From Acridotheres tristis (taxonomy: Eukaryota; Chordata; Aves; Passeriformes; Sturnidae): DNA of 64,000 nt. The notes under the pieces were generated by a model. The model was not told the DNA's origin and did no database searches. It saw only the letters and a program-made list of their open reading frames with translations. The stretch covers positions 52,136,116-52,200,115 of the forward strand of contig CM072919.1 of assembly GCA_037013685.1 (NCBI GenBank), in the 5' to 3' direction. Positions 53,780 to 64,000 of the stretch are shown here, piece by piece. The number at the start of each line of letters is the position of its first letter. Positions within the stretch are counted from its first letter, which is position 1. The position numbers and the translations under genes are program-made.

Positions 53780-56700
53780 GCAATCCATGTGAGAAAGCCT
53801 TGTGAGTCTCCGGTGTGAACATTGCCACTGAGGTGGTTTTAGGGACAACGTGAGCGCAGGGCACAGTTGCTCACACAGTGAGTGCGCTGCATCTTGGGTT
53901 TGGCATCAGGTTTCTGGCAGGTGCTGCCACAAACGTTTCTCCCAACTGATGAGTTGGATCGAAGATCCACACTGGGTTATTTTTACCCGTTAATCTTGTT
54001 TTCATCATTGCTCAAATGCTTTTATTTGCACACTGAGAATAAAACACACTGCTCTCTCCTGCTGGAGAGAGCAGAATTGCGTAGTGTGAAAGATAAGAAG
54101 TAGAAACGGAAACTGTAGCTTTAGAGGTGGTAAATGATGCTTGTTAGTCTTTTTCTGTAACCGTTAAATAAAAGGATATAGAAGAGAACTAAAGGTAAGA
54201 TCTCCGTGCCATGGCAAGGGCAGTGCCTCTGTTGGAAGGAAATGGCTGTTGGTAGAAATAATAAGAGTTTATGAGCCAGTCCCTCCCAGCGCCTGTTGGA
54301 GGAGTTCATCTGGACTGAGCTGTCTGGTAACAGGTCTCACTGCATACAAATTACCTGGTGTTCTTCAAAGAACATAAGTTATCCACACACATAAGGCTTT
54401 CTTTCTCCCAGCAGCTTTCTGGTTATGTTACCATGTGAATTTTTGTTACCATATGAACACCATTTTCGAGCTGAAATATTTTCATCTGGACAAAAGCACA
54501 AAAAGAGGAGTTAAAAGGAAACATATTAGAATTCTAACAAAACCGTAACATAACCTGGGAAAAAAAATAGTAATAAGAGAATAAAATACCCAGATGTTTC
54601 ATACCTCAAGCTTTTGACTGGGTGAGTTGGAAACGCCTTAAAAGCAAATTCACCACTCTCAAATATATGCCAACCAGTGCTTTATGCTACAAATACTGTC
54701 CTTGCTTTAGTCTTCTGTGAATCCTTTTTGATCCATGTTTTTGACTGCTAGCCTTCTAAATTAGGAAATGGAAGTTTTGTTAGAAGTGTGGCATCATCTC
54801 ATTTCACTGACTCTTCTGTTCCTCAGATTATTAAATAAATGGTACAGAATGCACACTGAAGAGTAGTTAAAACTATAGAATCATCCTTCTTCTAGATTAA
54901 TTGCATTTAGCCAAGTTATTTTTTCTTGAAAGTAAGGTGAATTTGTGAAAGAAATTCCATGAAACCTATTGGTAAGACACCTGCCTGTTTTTCATACTTG
55001 CTTGTAGCTTCCTTAGTTAATGCTGCAGCATCCTAACATGTTTTTGTAAGAAGCAAACATACTTCCAGGTGTTCATACTTCATGCTGTTCATGTGTGTAA
55101 ACCAATGTGAGGTTGTGAGCTGAGACCAGCATTAATGAAGGAAACAGCTGCTGCTTTTAATAACAACTACATGGTAGAATTTTTTGGTAATTGTACATGG
55201 TGCAAAAAGTAGAGACAAGCTTTTGCAATTTTTGAATTGCTGCTATTGTTCTTTTCTCTGTGGAGAGACATGAGGCACATGTTTGAAATTAGAGATAATG
55301 ACAATGGCAGTATGTTGTTTAAAGTGTGACTACCAAAATCCTCACACAAATAATACAAATGTGATCCAAAGTATGTAATGGTTTTGGTACATTTTTGTAG
55401 GCTGAATCAAGAAAAAATCTAAATGCCTAGAATGGTAAATCATTAGTGATAGACCTTTTCTAATAATAGGCTGTTTGTACTTGAATAGGAAAGCATTTCT
55501 GAGTGCTGTGGTATGGGAATGTAACTCGTAATACTCTAGGATGCAGAAGTTGTGTAGAAATTAAATGTGTACTGTAGAACAGGTTCAGAGAGTTTCTTGA
55601 ACAGCTCTGTCAGTGGCTACCAAGGCACAATTACAGGAGATAGTGGCAACGCCATGATAACAAAGCTCAATAGAATTGTGAAAGCCCTTTATACACAAAG
55701 GTCCACTTGTCAGTTGTCATCAACTTCACCACGTTGAAAATAAGTCATGATTGCAGCTGCCTATTCAGTGACAGTCTTGTTGTTTTGGAAACTGCACTCC
55801 TGAGATTGTTGTGTCCTCGAAAAGAAGGGCTCATGTGGAGCTGTGGGAACATCCAGGGATGCTGAAATGTCATAAGCATAGGTATATAAATTTGGATATT
55901 AGCAGGCTAGTGAAAGGAAGGAGGAGACACTGCTGGTCGCCAAGCAGATCTGGAATGAAAATATTGGACAAGGTTAGCTGTTCTGTGTAGTTTCCTCGGT
56001 TAAGATTCCTGGTGTTGATATGCAGCTGTTGCCCTGAGTTGTCCTTCGGATTGTGCAGCTAACTCTTACATAATGTGTCTGCAGCCTTGCATGAGAAGTG
56101 ACAGTGTCAGTTCCTCCATGTTAAATTTAAAAAGAATAATTATTCCCCCCCCCCACTATTGTCACTATTAGCAGTATAGCTCAAAGTAAAAGAAGAAAAC
56201 TCACAGAAAGACTCTTGGTGAGGCATGATCAGAATCAATGTCATAAAGTTTTTGCCATGCTTCTTACACGTGCAGGCATTGTGTTAAATAAAACACAGAA
56301 AGTGTGTGACGGTGAGTGAGCGTCTGTATTATGTACATTGTCTTCATTAAGTCATCTTCACTTTGTAAAACTGGTTGTGGCATAAATGAGTCTTAAACCT
56401 TGCAGCTTTCTGCCGATGAAAGATGAAGTTTGCCATAGACTAGCCTGTTATTTAAACTGCCCATGTTGTTAATTGTCCAGTGATCCATGAAATGGATATT
56501 TACATTGAGAACAGTTCCAGATAAACAGGACAAGGTAGGACAAATATTAAAATCATTTTCCCACAGACCACCCACAGAGGTGTTCTCAGAGGGTGAATTA
56601 TAATCGTTGTTACCATCCTTAAAGATGAAATCTAAAGAAGTATCAAAATAATAATATCAGAAATTTTAAAAAACCCCGAACACTCCAAAACCAACCCAGC

Positions 56701-59700
56701 AAAAGGAAAGACCACAAGAAAATCTTACATATTTTAGAAGTAAAAGGGAGAAAACAGAACAAACAGTGGATGCTAAGGCTAGTACCGGCTACTTGCTTCT
56801 AGTTGGTAAAGAGGAAAATCACTCTTGATTGTTTCAGACAACTTCTGAACTCAGCCGAGAGAACTGGAAGGAGTATTCCTGTGAAGAAGCTATTAGGAAG
56901 AAGGGGAAGAACAGTTTATTATATTGTTCCTACTCAATGCAGCAATTTGTGCTTAGGTACAGTAGATGGCCTGAAGTACTGGGACAAAAAAAATTCTGGA
57001 GCAGAGTAAAATTAAATTTACTTTTTGACAATTTTCAAAGTTTTTTGACTATATACCCAGCTACATTTAAATACAGTAAAATTAGAATAACCATCTAATT
57101 TTGAGCTAAGAAAGTGCAAGTAATAAAATTAATTAGATAAATTCTATCAAATTTTTCTTGCAATTAGTCACTCACAAATGGTAAAAAATTATTTGGCAAT
57201 ATTATTTGTCATTTGATAATTTTTTAATTAATACAACTAATAATGTTTGGTTTCGGATCATTCTCTGACGATATGTTATGTACTGCCATCCATTTTATCG
57301 TGTATTTCGCACATATCACACAGTACCATTTCAGTTTTTGACTGAACTATTTGTGTAACCAGCAGTATAAACCAGTAGTTTTAGAACCCAGTTTCCTGAG
57401 TTCTGCAACATTGTGTTGCAATAATGTTTTGTTTTGGGGTTTTATCCCAGTGGGTAAACCAAGCAACTGACAAAAATTGTGTTCTAGATTTCTTAAATGT
57501 ATATATTATTGAAAAGTGGCTTTCACCAAACATTCAAGAACCTAAAGCTAAAATCTGCAAGTTTACTAGTGAATTTTAGAGTGGATAAAGTTGTGGTTGT
57601 GACTCAGTTGGGTTAGAAATCAAATAAATTTCAGCCCAAAATACTTTGTTTTGTTTAATTATCTCTGAGAAAATAGGAAGGAAAATCATGACAGAGCTCA
57701 TTCCATGCAGTAACAGCCATACCAATATATAAAGCCAGATTAAAAGGGAGACAAGTATTTCGAAGTTTTGGAATGCCAAAACCGTGGTGTATCAGATTTA
57801 ATATAGCTAGTAGAAAATTTGCAGGAAATCTAGATTCTTCACATTATACAGCCCGAGGATTTCAATTTGGTTTTCATAATTGCTGTAAGTTCAGTGGAGG
57901 AGGGTGTTGAAAAAAAAATCTTCTATATCAAAAATATCCTTCGAAATACAGTCTGTTCTTTCAGATCTCATTACCTGGGTTTCACTGACTGGTGAGTATG
58001 CTCTTAGTTTCATGTATAGCTTACCACTGAAGTTACTTCTTTTGTGTACACAATTACTTTGTCAAAAGCCATTGTGGTTTCTGAATATGTCTAGAGAGCT
58101 GTGTTCATTTGATATTTGATACTAGGAAGACAAAACATTCAGAATCACAGATCATTTTTGAAGTCTCAGCTTTAGAAAATAATTAAATTATTTTAGATTC
58201 TGGAGCATCCTGTGCTGCCTCCTATGCAAAGCACCAACATAATGAACACAAGTCATTTAATTGGATTGGGTCATTGCTGCTCAATAAAGAGTCTGTTTAT
58301 ACTATATATGACTTTCTGAGAGGAAAAATGGATTTTAGAAGGAGCTAACTGACCCTGGTGTGCATTTACTAACATAATTTCAGTATGAACCAGTGCTGGA
58401 AAGACATTTTATATTCACTGTAAACAAACTGACCAAAGAACCATGCTGCTGTGTGTGGAAAGAAATTAATGAAACTTTTTTGGGGTGATAACTGCATGTT
58501 TTTACCATGTTACACCATCTGCGTGAAGTATGGGCTACTACACAGTAGGGTTAGAGTGTATTAGACGGATATGGGAGTAGCAGACTGAAGAGTTTGAGAG
58601 ATAGGAGCTATTGCATATGCATATGTTGGTAGGATGGCCTAGACTTGTTATATATTATACACTTAAATTACTGGTTATACTAGGTGTTTCTGAAATTTTG
58701 TGAACATCTGCATTATTGTATAATCTGAATTTCAAAGGAAAAGCACTTGAATTATATTGCTATACATATTATAGCCATACATGTTATCCATAGCACATGT
58801 GTAATACAGTGTTACCTGTAATAGATCATGCCTCAGCTCTACTGATGAATTTGAATTTTTTAAGTCTGAAGGTGAACAGTAAAGGACAACAGATGCTGGA
58901 GGCAGAAGTATGATCCGGCAGTCTGTTGAACATCCTCTGCAGCATGGAACACAGTCTTTATCCAAGAGGCAGGGTGACAGGATGTAAAATACATCCACAG
59001 GTTTCTTCTTGAGCAGATGTAAGGATCAGGTAAAAGGAAGAAAGAAAACACTGGGATTTTCTTCTATAATCTTAGCGGATATTAACCTTTTCTTGTCTTC
59101 TGTGTCTCTTCATTGTAGGCAGTTACTTGGACTGAGGTGTGTATTAAGTAACCTCTAAAAGTATGTTAAGATGCAGACAGTGTTTAGCAGTGCCCTCTGC
59201 AGGCTTTTTTCGTGGTAAGTTGAGAGAGGTGTAGTAGCTCTTCTCTCTCTTGATTATGTGTTTATAGTGGTTGAGCTGGTTCTTTTAGATATTTTCCTAG
59301 CAGAGCATCATCTGAACTTTGGAATTTTATTCCCAAGCTGCTTGGGAACATACACAAGAGTGCTGTAAGTGATTCACACAAATTACACGCTTGTTTCAAG
59401 AGCCTGGTTTCTTACCAGTTTTTGTGTTACAACCATACGGAGTCCTGAGCAAACAGGAACTCCAATTACTCTCTCTCTTTCCCCTAGAAGCTTATTTCTG
59501 TCTGTACTAACCTGGCTGTACCTGAAATAAAAAGGTGATCAATTCAGCTTTTGGTTCTTTGTGAACAATGATTACACTGAAAAAAAAATCAACTTTTTTG
59601 TAAGGACCTTGTGTCACTTTCGACCAAGTTGAAATAGAACTGAAATAGAACTGTCCAAACATCCCTAAAATGTAACTGCAAGTACAATGGAAATTGCCAG

Positions 59701-62700
59701 TGTCAGAGAAGGCATCATATTTTGAGCTCTTTCCTATAGAAGTCCAATGTAAAAGAAATTATTTTCAATTTTTTCTTTTTTTACCTATTTGTTAATAATC
59801 TACGTATTATGGCTTAAAGTACCTTCCAGTTGCAGGACCGAACTTGGAAATAATTTCTCTCTTGGTAAATTACATGAAAATTGATTGCTCATTCCAAATC
59901 ATCATTGATTAAATGGTAACCCTTTCAGTGCAAAAATATCATCACATAAAATAGAGCCTTTTCATTACTGTATTAGTAAATTGCTCTCATTCCTGACTGT
60001 GCCCTGTGCATTAGGCATAGTATGTTTTCCAATTTTGAGGCTCAGAACAATGAGGACAGTTACAAGCCAAGAGTTCTGTCTTCTAGTCTGAGACTGTGCA
60101 GGGACATATTTGTGGTTTTAAAGATGTCATCGAAGTCTTTGTTGCTAAAATCTTATTAAGAATATGTGCATCACCACACCTAAGTGTGTAAATTATTTAA
60201 AGGGACAGATCTGAATTTTTTTGTCAAGCAGAAGCTTCTACTTCAGCAAAAAGTGGAGATCTGAAGTGGCAAAAGATGTAGCATCAGGACTAGCTGAAAA
60301 TAGACACAGAAAAAAACAGTGAATACTGGCAGTTATATTCCTAGATAGAAGTGAAAAATATTAAATAACCTAAATGAAAAATAAAACTATTAAATAAGAT
60401 TGAACTTGAAAAATTATAGAAAGTTGGTTGACTTTATCCACATTTAGAAAAATCTGTAGGTTTTCTGTAGCCTGTTCAGAAGTTTGATATTGGTAAATCA
60501 ACACTGTGTGGAGCTGTAGAGCTTTTTCTCTCTTAAAGGAGATTTAAATCTGCATCACAACAGCAAAGTAAAAAGGAGAAGTGCTGCATGAACTTCAGCT
60601 TTTAGGCTATACTGCAGTAGTCACATTTTTTCAGTCAGTGAATCATGCCAACTTTTCAGCAGTTCCTTGACAGAGTTAAATAGATATTTTCGTAATTGTA
60701 ATCAAAGCTCTCATTTCCAGTTAATAAAAAAAAGAGGAGGATTTCAGCTTTTGTAGACAATATCCACAGAAATTGGGAAGCAAATTGGTTGAAATGCTGG
60801 CAGAAAAAAATACAAAGCTTAGTTGTTTTGGTAACTGTTATTTAGCGTTGGATGCCAGTTTTTCAGTTTGGATACTGCTTTATGACTTGGTTATTACTTA
60901 GTTATAGTAAATAAATAAGGGCATGCAGAAAACTTTCCATTACTCATCTCTTTAGGCATCGTATGATGAAACATAGCCCCAGTTATTCTTAAGTAATCAC
61001 AGGGAACACAGGTCTTGGAGTGACTGGCTTACAGTCTCATTAAGAGTATCTATCAGATATTATTAAGAATACTATACTTCCATATTAAGGATTATTCTTC
61101 TGTTTTACTTATGTAGGTACGTGAAAAATTCTGACCAACCATGAATATATTGAAATTGTCTCTGTGGCAGGAAATGTATGTCTTACAGAAGTCAGATGCA
61201 GGCACAGGAGGATGTTTAGTCAGAAGACTCATTTAGCAAGCATGTGCTTTAAGTGCCTTAGCAACTCATATTGGCTTCAGTAGTATGTAAATAGTTTAAA
61301 CTGTTTAACTATGTACTGTGTACTTTGTACTGTGACATACTGTACTGATCAAAGGTTCTTATTTAGAAGTTAAAAATCAGTGAAGCATGCTTTTAATGCA
61401 CTCCTGAACTACAGCTACAATATCAGCTTTTAACCACTTTTTAGTCACTGATGTTTTGCCTTAACAGATGCCAGCTCAATATTACTCTACTGATGGTAAT
61501 AGGAACAGTATTTTGTCAGTAAGTTCAAAGTGGTCTTGTCACATGAACATAGTGAGCTGTTCTGACCCTTTGACGTCAACAAGGGCAACGAGAAATGATT
61601 AAAGGCCTCAGGACTGCAGGCTGCTGAGTAGGATCTGACCAAGGGTTAAATTCATTTAAAAGAATGTGAAAAATTATTGTACATTACATGAAAAGGACTG
61701 CCGATGTGATTGACGTATGTGAGTGAGGGCCTGCATATATGTTGCTGTTGATCAGCCAGAGAGGAGGAGCAGGATCAGGCCACCTGTGTGTCCATGCTTG
61801 TATGAGTGCAGTTTCTGTTTGCATAGGAGGCCCAGAAGGAAGAGATGAGGGGGAGACATTGCAAAATCTATCAAACTTGATGATATGAACAAGAACTGGT
61901 ATTCACTGTCCTTTCCAGTATAAGACCTAGGAAGTGTTCAATGAAGCTTGGCATTTGGTGAGGTACTAAATCAACAGAAGGACTAAATCAGTGTGTTCAC
62001 TTCTTCAGTAGGCTGTTCCGTTGCAGGTATGTGTTTTCTCATCATTTTATGACTTTTTCCAAAATCAGTTCATTAGCCAGTACATATTGTTACTTGGTGA
62101 CTGTGAACAAGATTTACTAAAGGTTAAAAACCATAATGCCTAGAATGAAAATCACTGTCATTCCTGTGTTGCCTCAGTTTGAAATGCATAATACATAATT
62201 CACAAGCATTCCCCAACATTAAATGGGGTAAAATTTTAATCCTTCAATCGCAGTATCCAATGATCCTCCTTCAGCTTTTACTCAGGCAACACATTTCAAA
62301 ATGGCATGTTTTGTTCTTTGATAGAGTATCCGTTTTATCCTGAAACCTTTTACAAAAAGAATTCTAATTTAAATCTGTTGGCATTTAAAAAACAGAACCT
62401 CATTTACTCACCAATTACAAATTACTTTTTAATAGATGGATTTGCAAAATTTTATTTTTTGTTTAATTCCTGTGACAGACATCTGAGAGCTTATGAGAAG
62501 GCACACAGGCAAAACTGCTCTTGGAACCTTGCTTTATGAGCTGGAGGAATTTACCAACTTGCAAGGCTTGTAAGCAAGCACAGGATATTCATGAAGTCAG
62601 TAGAAAAATTAAGTTTATAGATCCTGTCCTACAAATGTTCAGTTTTGGAGATGCTGTTGAACATAGATACTTGCAACAGCTCAGCACTCCTCAGGATTTA

Positions 62701-63534
62701 GCTCTTTGTAAACGTGGCAAAACCAGGTCTGCCATTGCTCAGCAAAATCTGGAGAAAAGTTATATTTAAAGGAGTGCTTGTCTTGAGTCGTAACATTTTG
62801 GGATTTTTGAGGCTTTTATATAGTCGTTGAAATACTGAGATTTCATCCCTCCTTTCTTCTACTCCCACTAAGACATAAATTCCAAAATAATATTCCTCTT
62901 GCTGAGGCAGCAAACTGAAATTCCCATGTTACGGGCAGAGTCCTGTGCTTTGTTGCAAAGGTCCTAAGAAATTTCTACATGTGACATGCAAGTCGCAATT
63001 AAGGAGCTGAAAACTCAGCTTCTGCCAGTAAAATAACGGAGGTGCAGTAACACAAGATTTTGCACCAAGAACAGGACATTATAATTTCAATATTGACAAA
63101 CCTGGTGGAAATACTGGCAGTCTGGTGTTTCAAGATGTAAATGACAGGTTAAACACGAGCCTCCCCCATATAAGTAGCACTGTTTGGTCTCTGACCAGGG
63201 CTAGTTGTCATTAAAAATGTAGGAACACCAGACCTAGATTCCAAATTTCTCTTGTTACAAGGTACATATTAGCATGCATGCAGTGCTTCTAGTGCACAGC
63301 AAATATTCTTAAAAAGAAGAAAAAACACAGCAATTTTTTTTAAAGAAGAAAGATAATCTGATTTTTCAGTGATATTGTTGTTTTCCTTCACTGTTTCCTA
63401 TGAGAAGCAACTTCAGCTGTATTTCTCATGGCATACAGAAACAGCCTTCACGTGCCCCCAATATCTACGTACCGAGCACAGTCCCTGGCATCACACGGCT
63501 TATCTGGTTGTATTTATAAATTCTGAGTTGAAAT

Positions 63535-63592
63535 GACATCTTAGTCAAATAGCATAAAATATTGACATCTTAGTCAAATAGCATAAAATATT
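63535..63592. repeat. Perfect 29-bp tandem duplication
   Basis: The 29-bp unit starting GACATCTTAGTCAAATAGCA occurs twice with no mismatch (63535-63563 and 63564-63592), followed by a partial third start (TACATCTC). It is a recent duplication or a young minisatellite. Confidence 0.95.
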
Positions 63593-63740
63593 TACATCTC
63601 TGTATTAGTAAAATAAAGTCTTTAGAGACTTACTGGCAAGAAAGGGATTGTTTGAAACATCAGCCTGACAGTGGTACTCTGACTTGGTGTTAGTTATGTA
63701 GGTAAAAATGTTAATAAATATGCTGTAATTTCTATTCCCG

Positions 63741-63753
63741 CCCCCCCCCCCCG
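63741..63753. repeat. Poly(C) run
   Basis: About 14 consecutive C, with a GCCCG before it. Length is likely polymorphic and also error-prone in sequencing. Confidence 0.85.
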
Positions 63754-64000
63754 GCTATTGGCACATACGGGTCTAGAGAAATTTGAAATACAAAATATTC
63801 AGAGGAGGGCAGCAGGAGAGAAGAACCAGACAGCAAATAGGACTGAAAACCTTTACTAATTTAGCTATCAAATTCCTGATTAAAGACCCCCGTTAGAATC
63901 CTGTGACTGTTTGAGACACACAGTATGCCAGCACAGCAGTTAAATAACTGCATATGAGTACAGTTTGCTTAGCTGTTTAACTATTTTCGTTTCATATCCT

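Larger units (their letters stand above)
53780..64000. other. Right flank upstream of RIC1, no gene recognised
   Basis: About 10 kb of AT-rich sequence. I looked for spliced immunoglobulin-superfamily exons on the minus strand, because PDCD1LG2 and CD274 lie on this side of RIC1 in mammals, and saw none. Open frames are all below 90 residues with no protein-like pattern. Short repeats: a C-run at about 56146-56156, a 12-bp duplication of GAAATAGAACTG near 59632-59655, a 29-bp duplication at 63535-63592 and a C-run at about 63741-63753. Confidence 0.5.

Noticed and set aside
58732..59051. Cysteine-rich minus-strand open frames, considered as immunoglobulin-type exons of a PD-1 ligand
   Set aside because: Lack the paired Cys...Trp...Tyr-x-Cys spacing of an Ig domain and have no convincing flanking splice sites.
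62306..62769. Two adjacent plus-strand open frames near the right edge
   Set aside because: Considered as exons of an upstream gene; no recognisable domain and no paired splice sites that join them in frame.

Overview
The window is vertebrate, almost certainly avian, nuclear DNA. Spliced GT-AG genes have short exons in AT-rich introns, two fragments resemble CR1, the dominant bird LINE, and an avian-type ERVL-like long terminal repeat is present. There are no prokaryotic features. Nearly everything coding belongs to one gene on the minus strand: RIC1 (formerly KIAA1432), a subunit of the RIC1-RGP1 guanine-nucleotide exchange factor for RAB6A.

I rebuilt RIC1 exon by exon from 52640 (start codon) down to 7992 (stop codon). 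It has 26 coding exons. All junctions are GT-AG, all phases agree, and the open frame is 4,254 nt, or 1,417 residues. Human RIC1 is about 1,423 residues as I recall. The gene looks intact. Its 3' UTR probably runs to about 6365. Its 5' end lies in a CpG island (about 52641-53450) holding upstream ORFs, a long polypurine/polypyrimidine tract, a GTG/GCT triplet repeat and an ETS-CRE composite motif.

At the left edge, bases 2-109 are the last coding stretch of a plus-strand gene. Position and orientation fit ERMP1 (endoplasmic reticulum metallopeptidase 1), which meets RIC1 tail to tail in mammals. Its 3' UTR probably extends to about 2175. Between the two gene ends lies a solo LTR (4958-5849).

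To the right of the RIC1 promoter there is a CR1 fragment (about 53548-53779), then about 10 kb in which I recognise no gene. In mammals PDCD1LG2 and CD274 lie on that side of RIC1, but I see no immunoglobulin-like exon here. The mammalian counterpart is human 9p24.1, which corresponds to the bird Z chromosome, so Z linkage is likely but is inferred from synteny.

I found no undescribed biological system. The most useful observations are two consecutive NAGNAG acceptors (exons 6 and 7), the upstream ORFs and triplet repeat in the RIC1 leader, the LTR between the convergent gene ends, and a perfect 29-bp duplication near the right edge.
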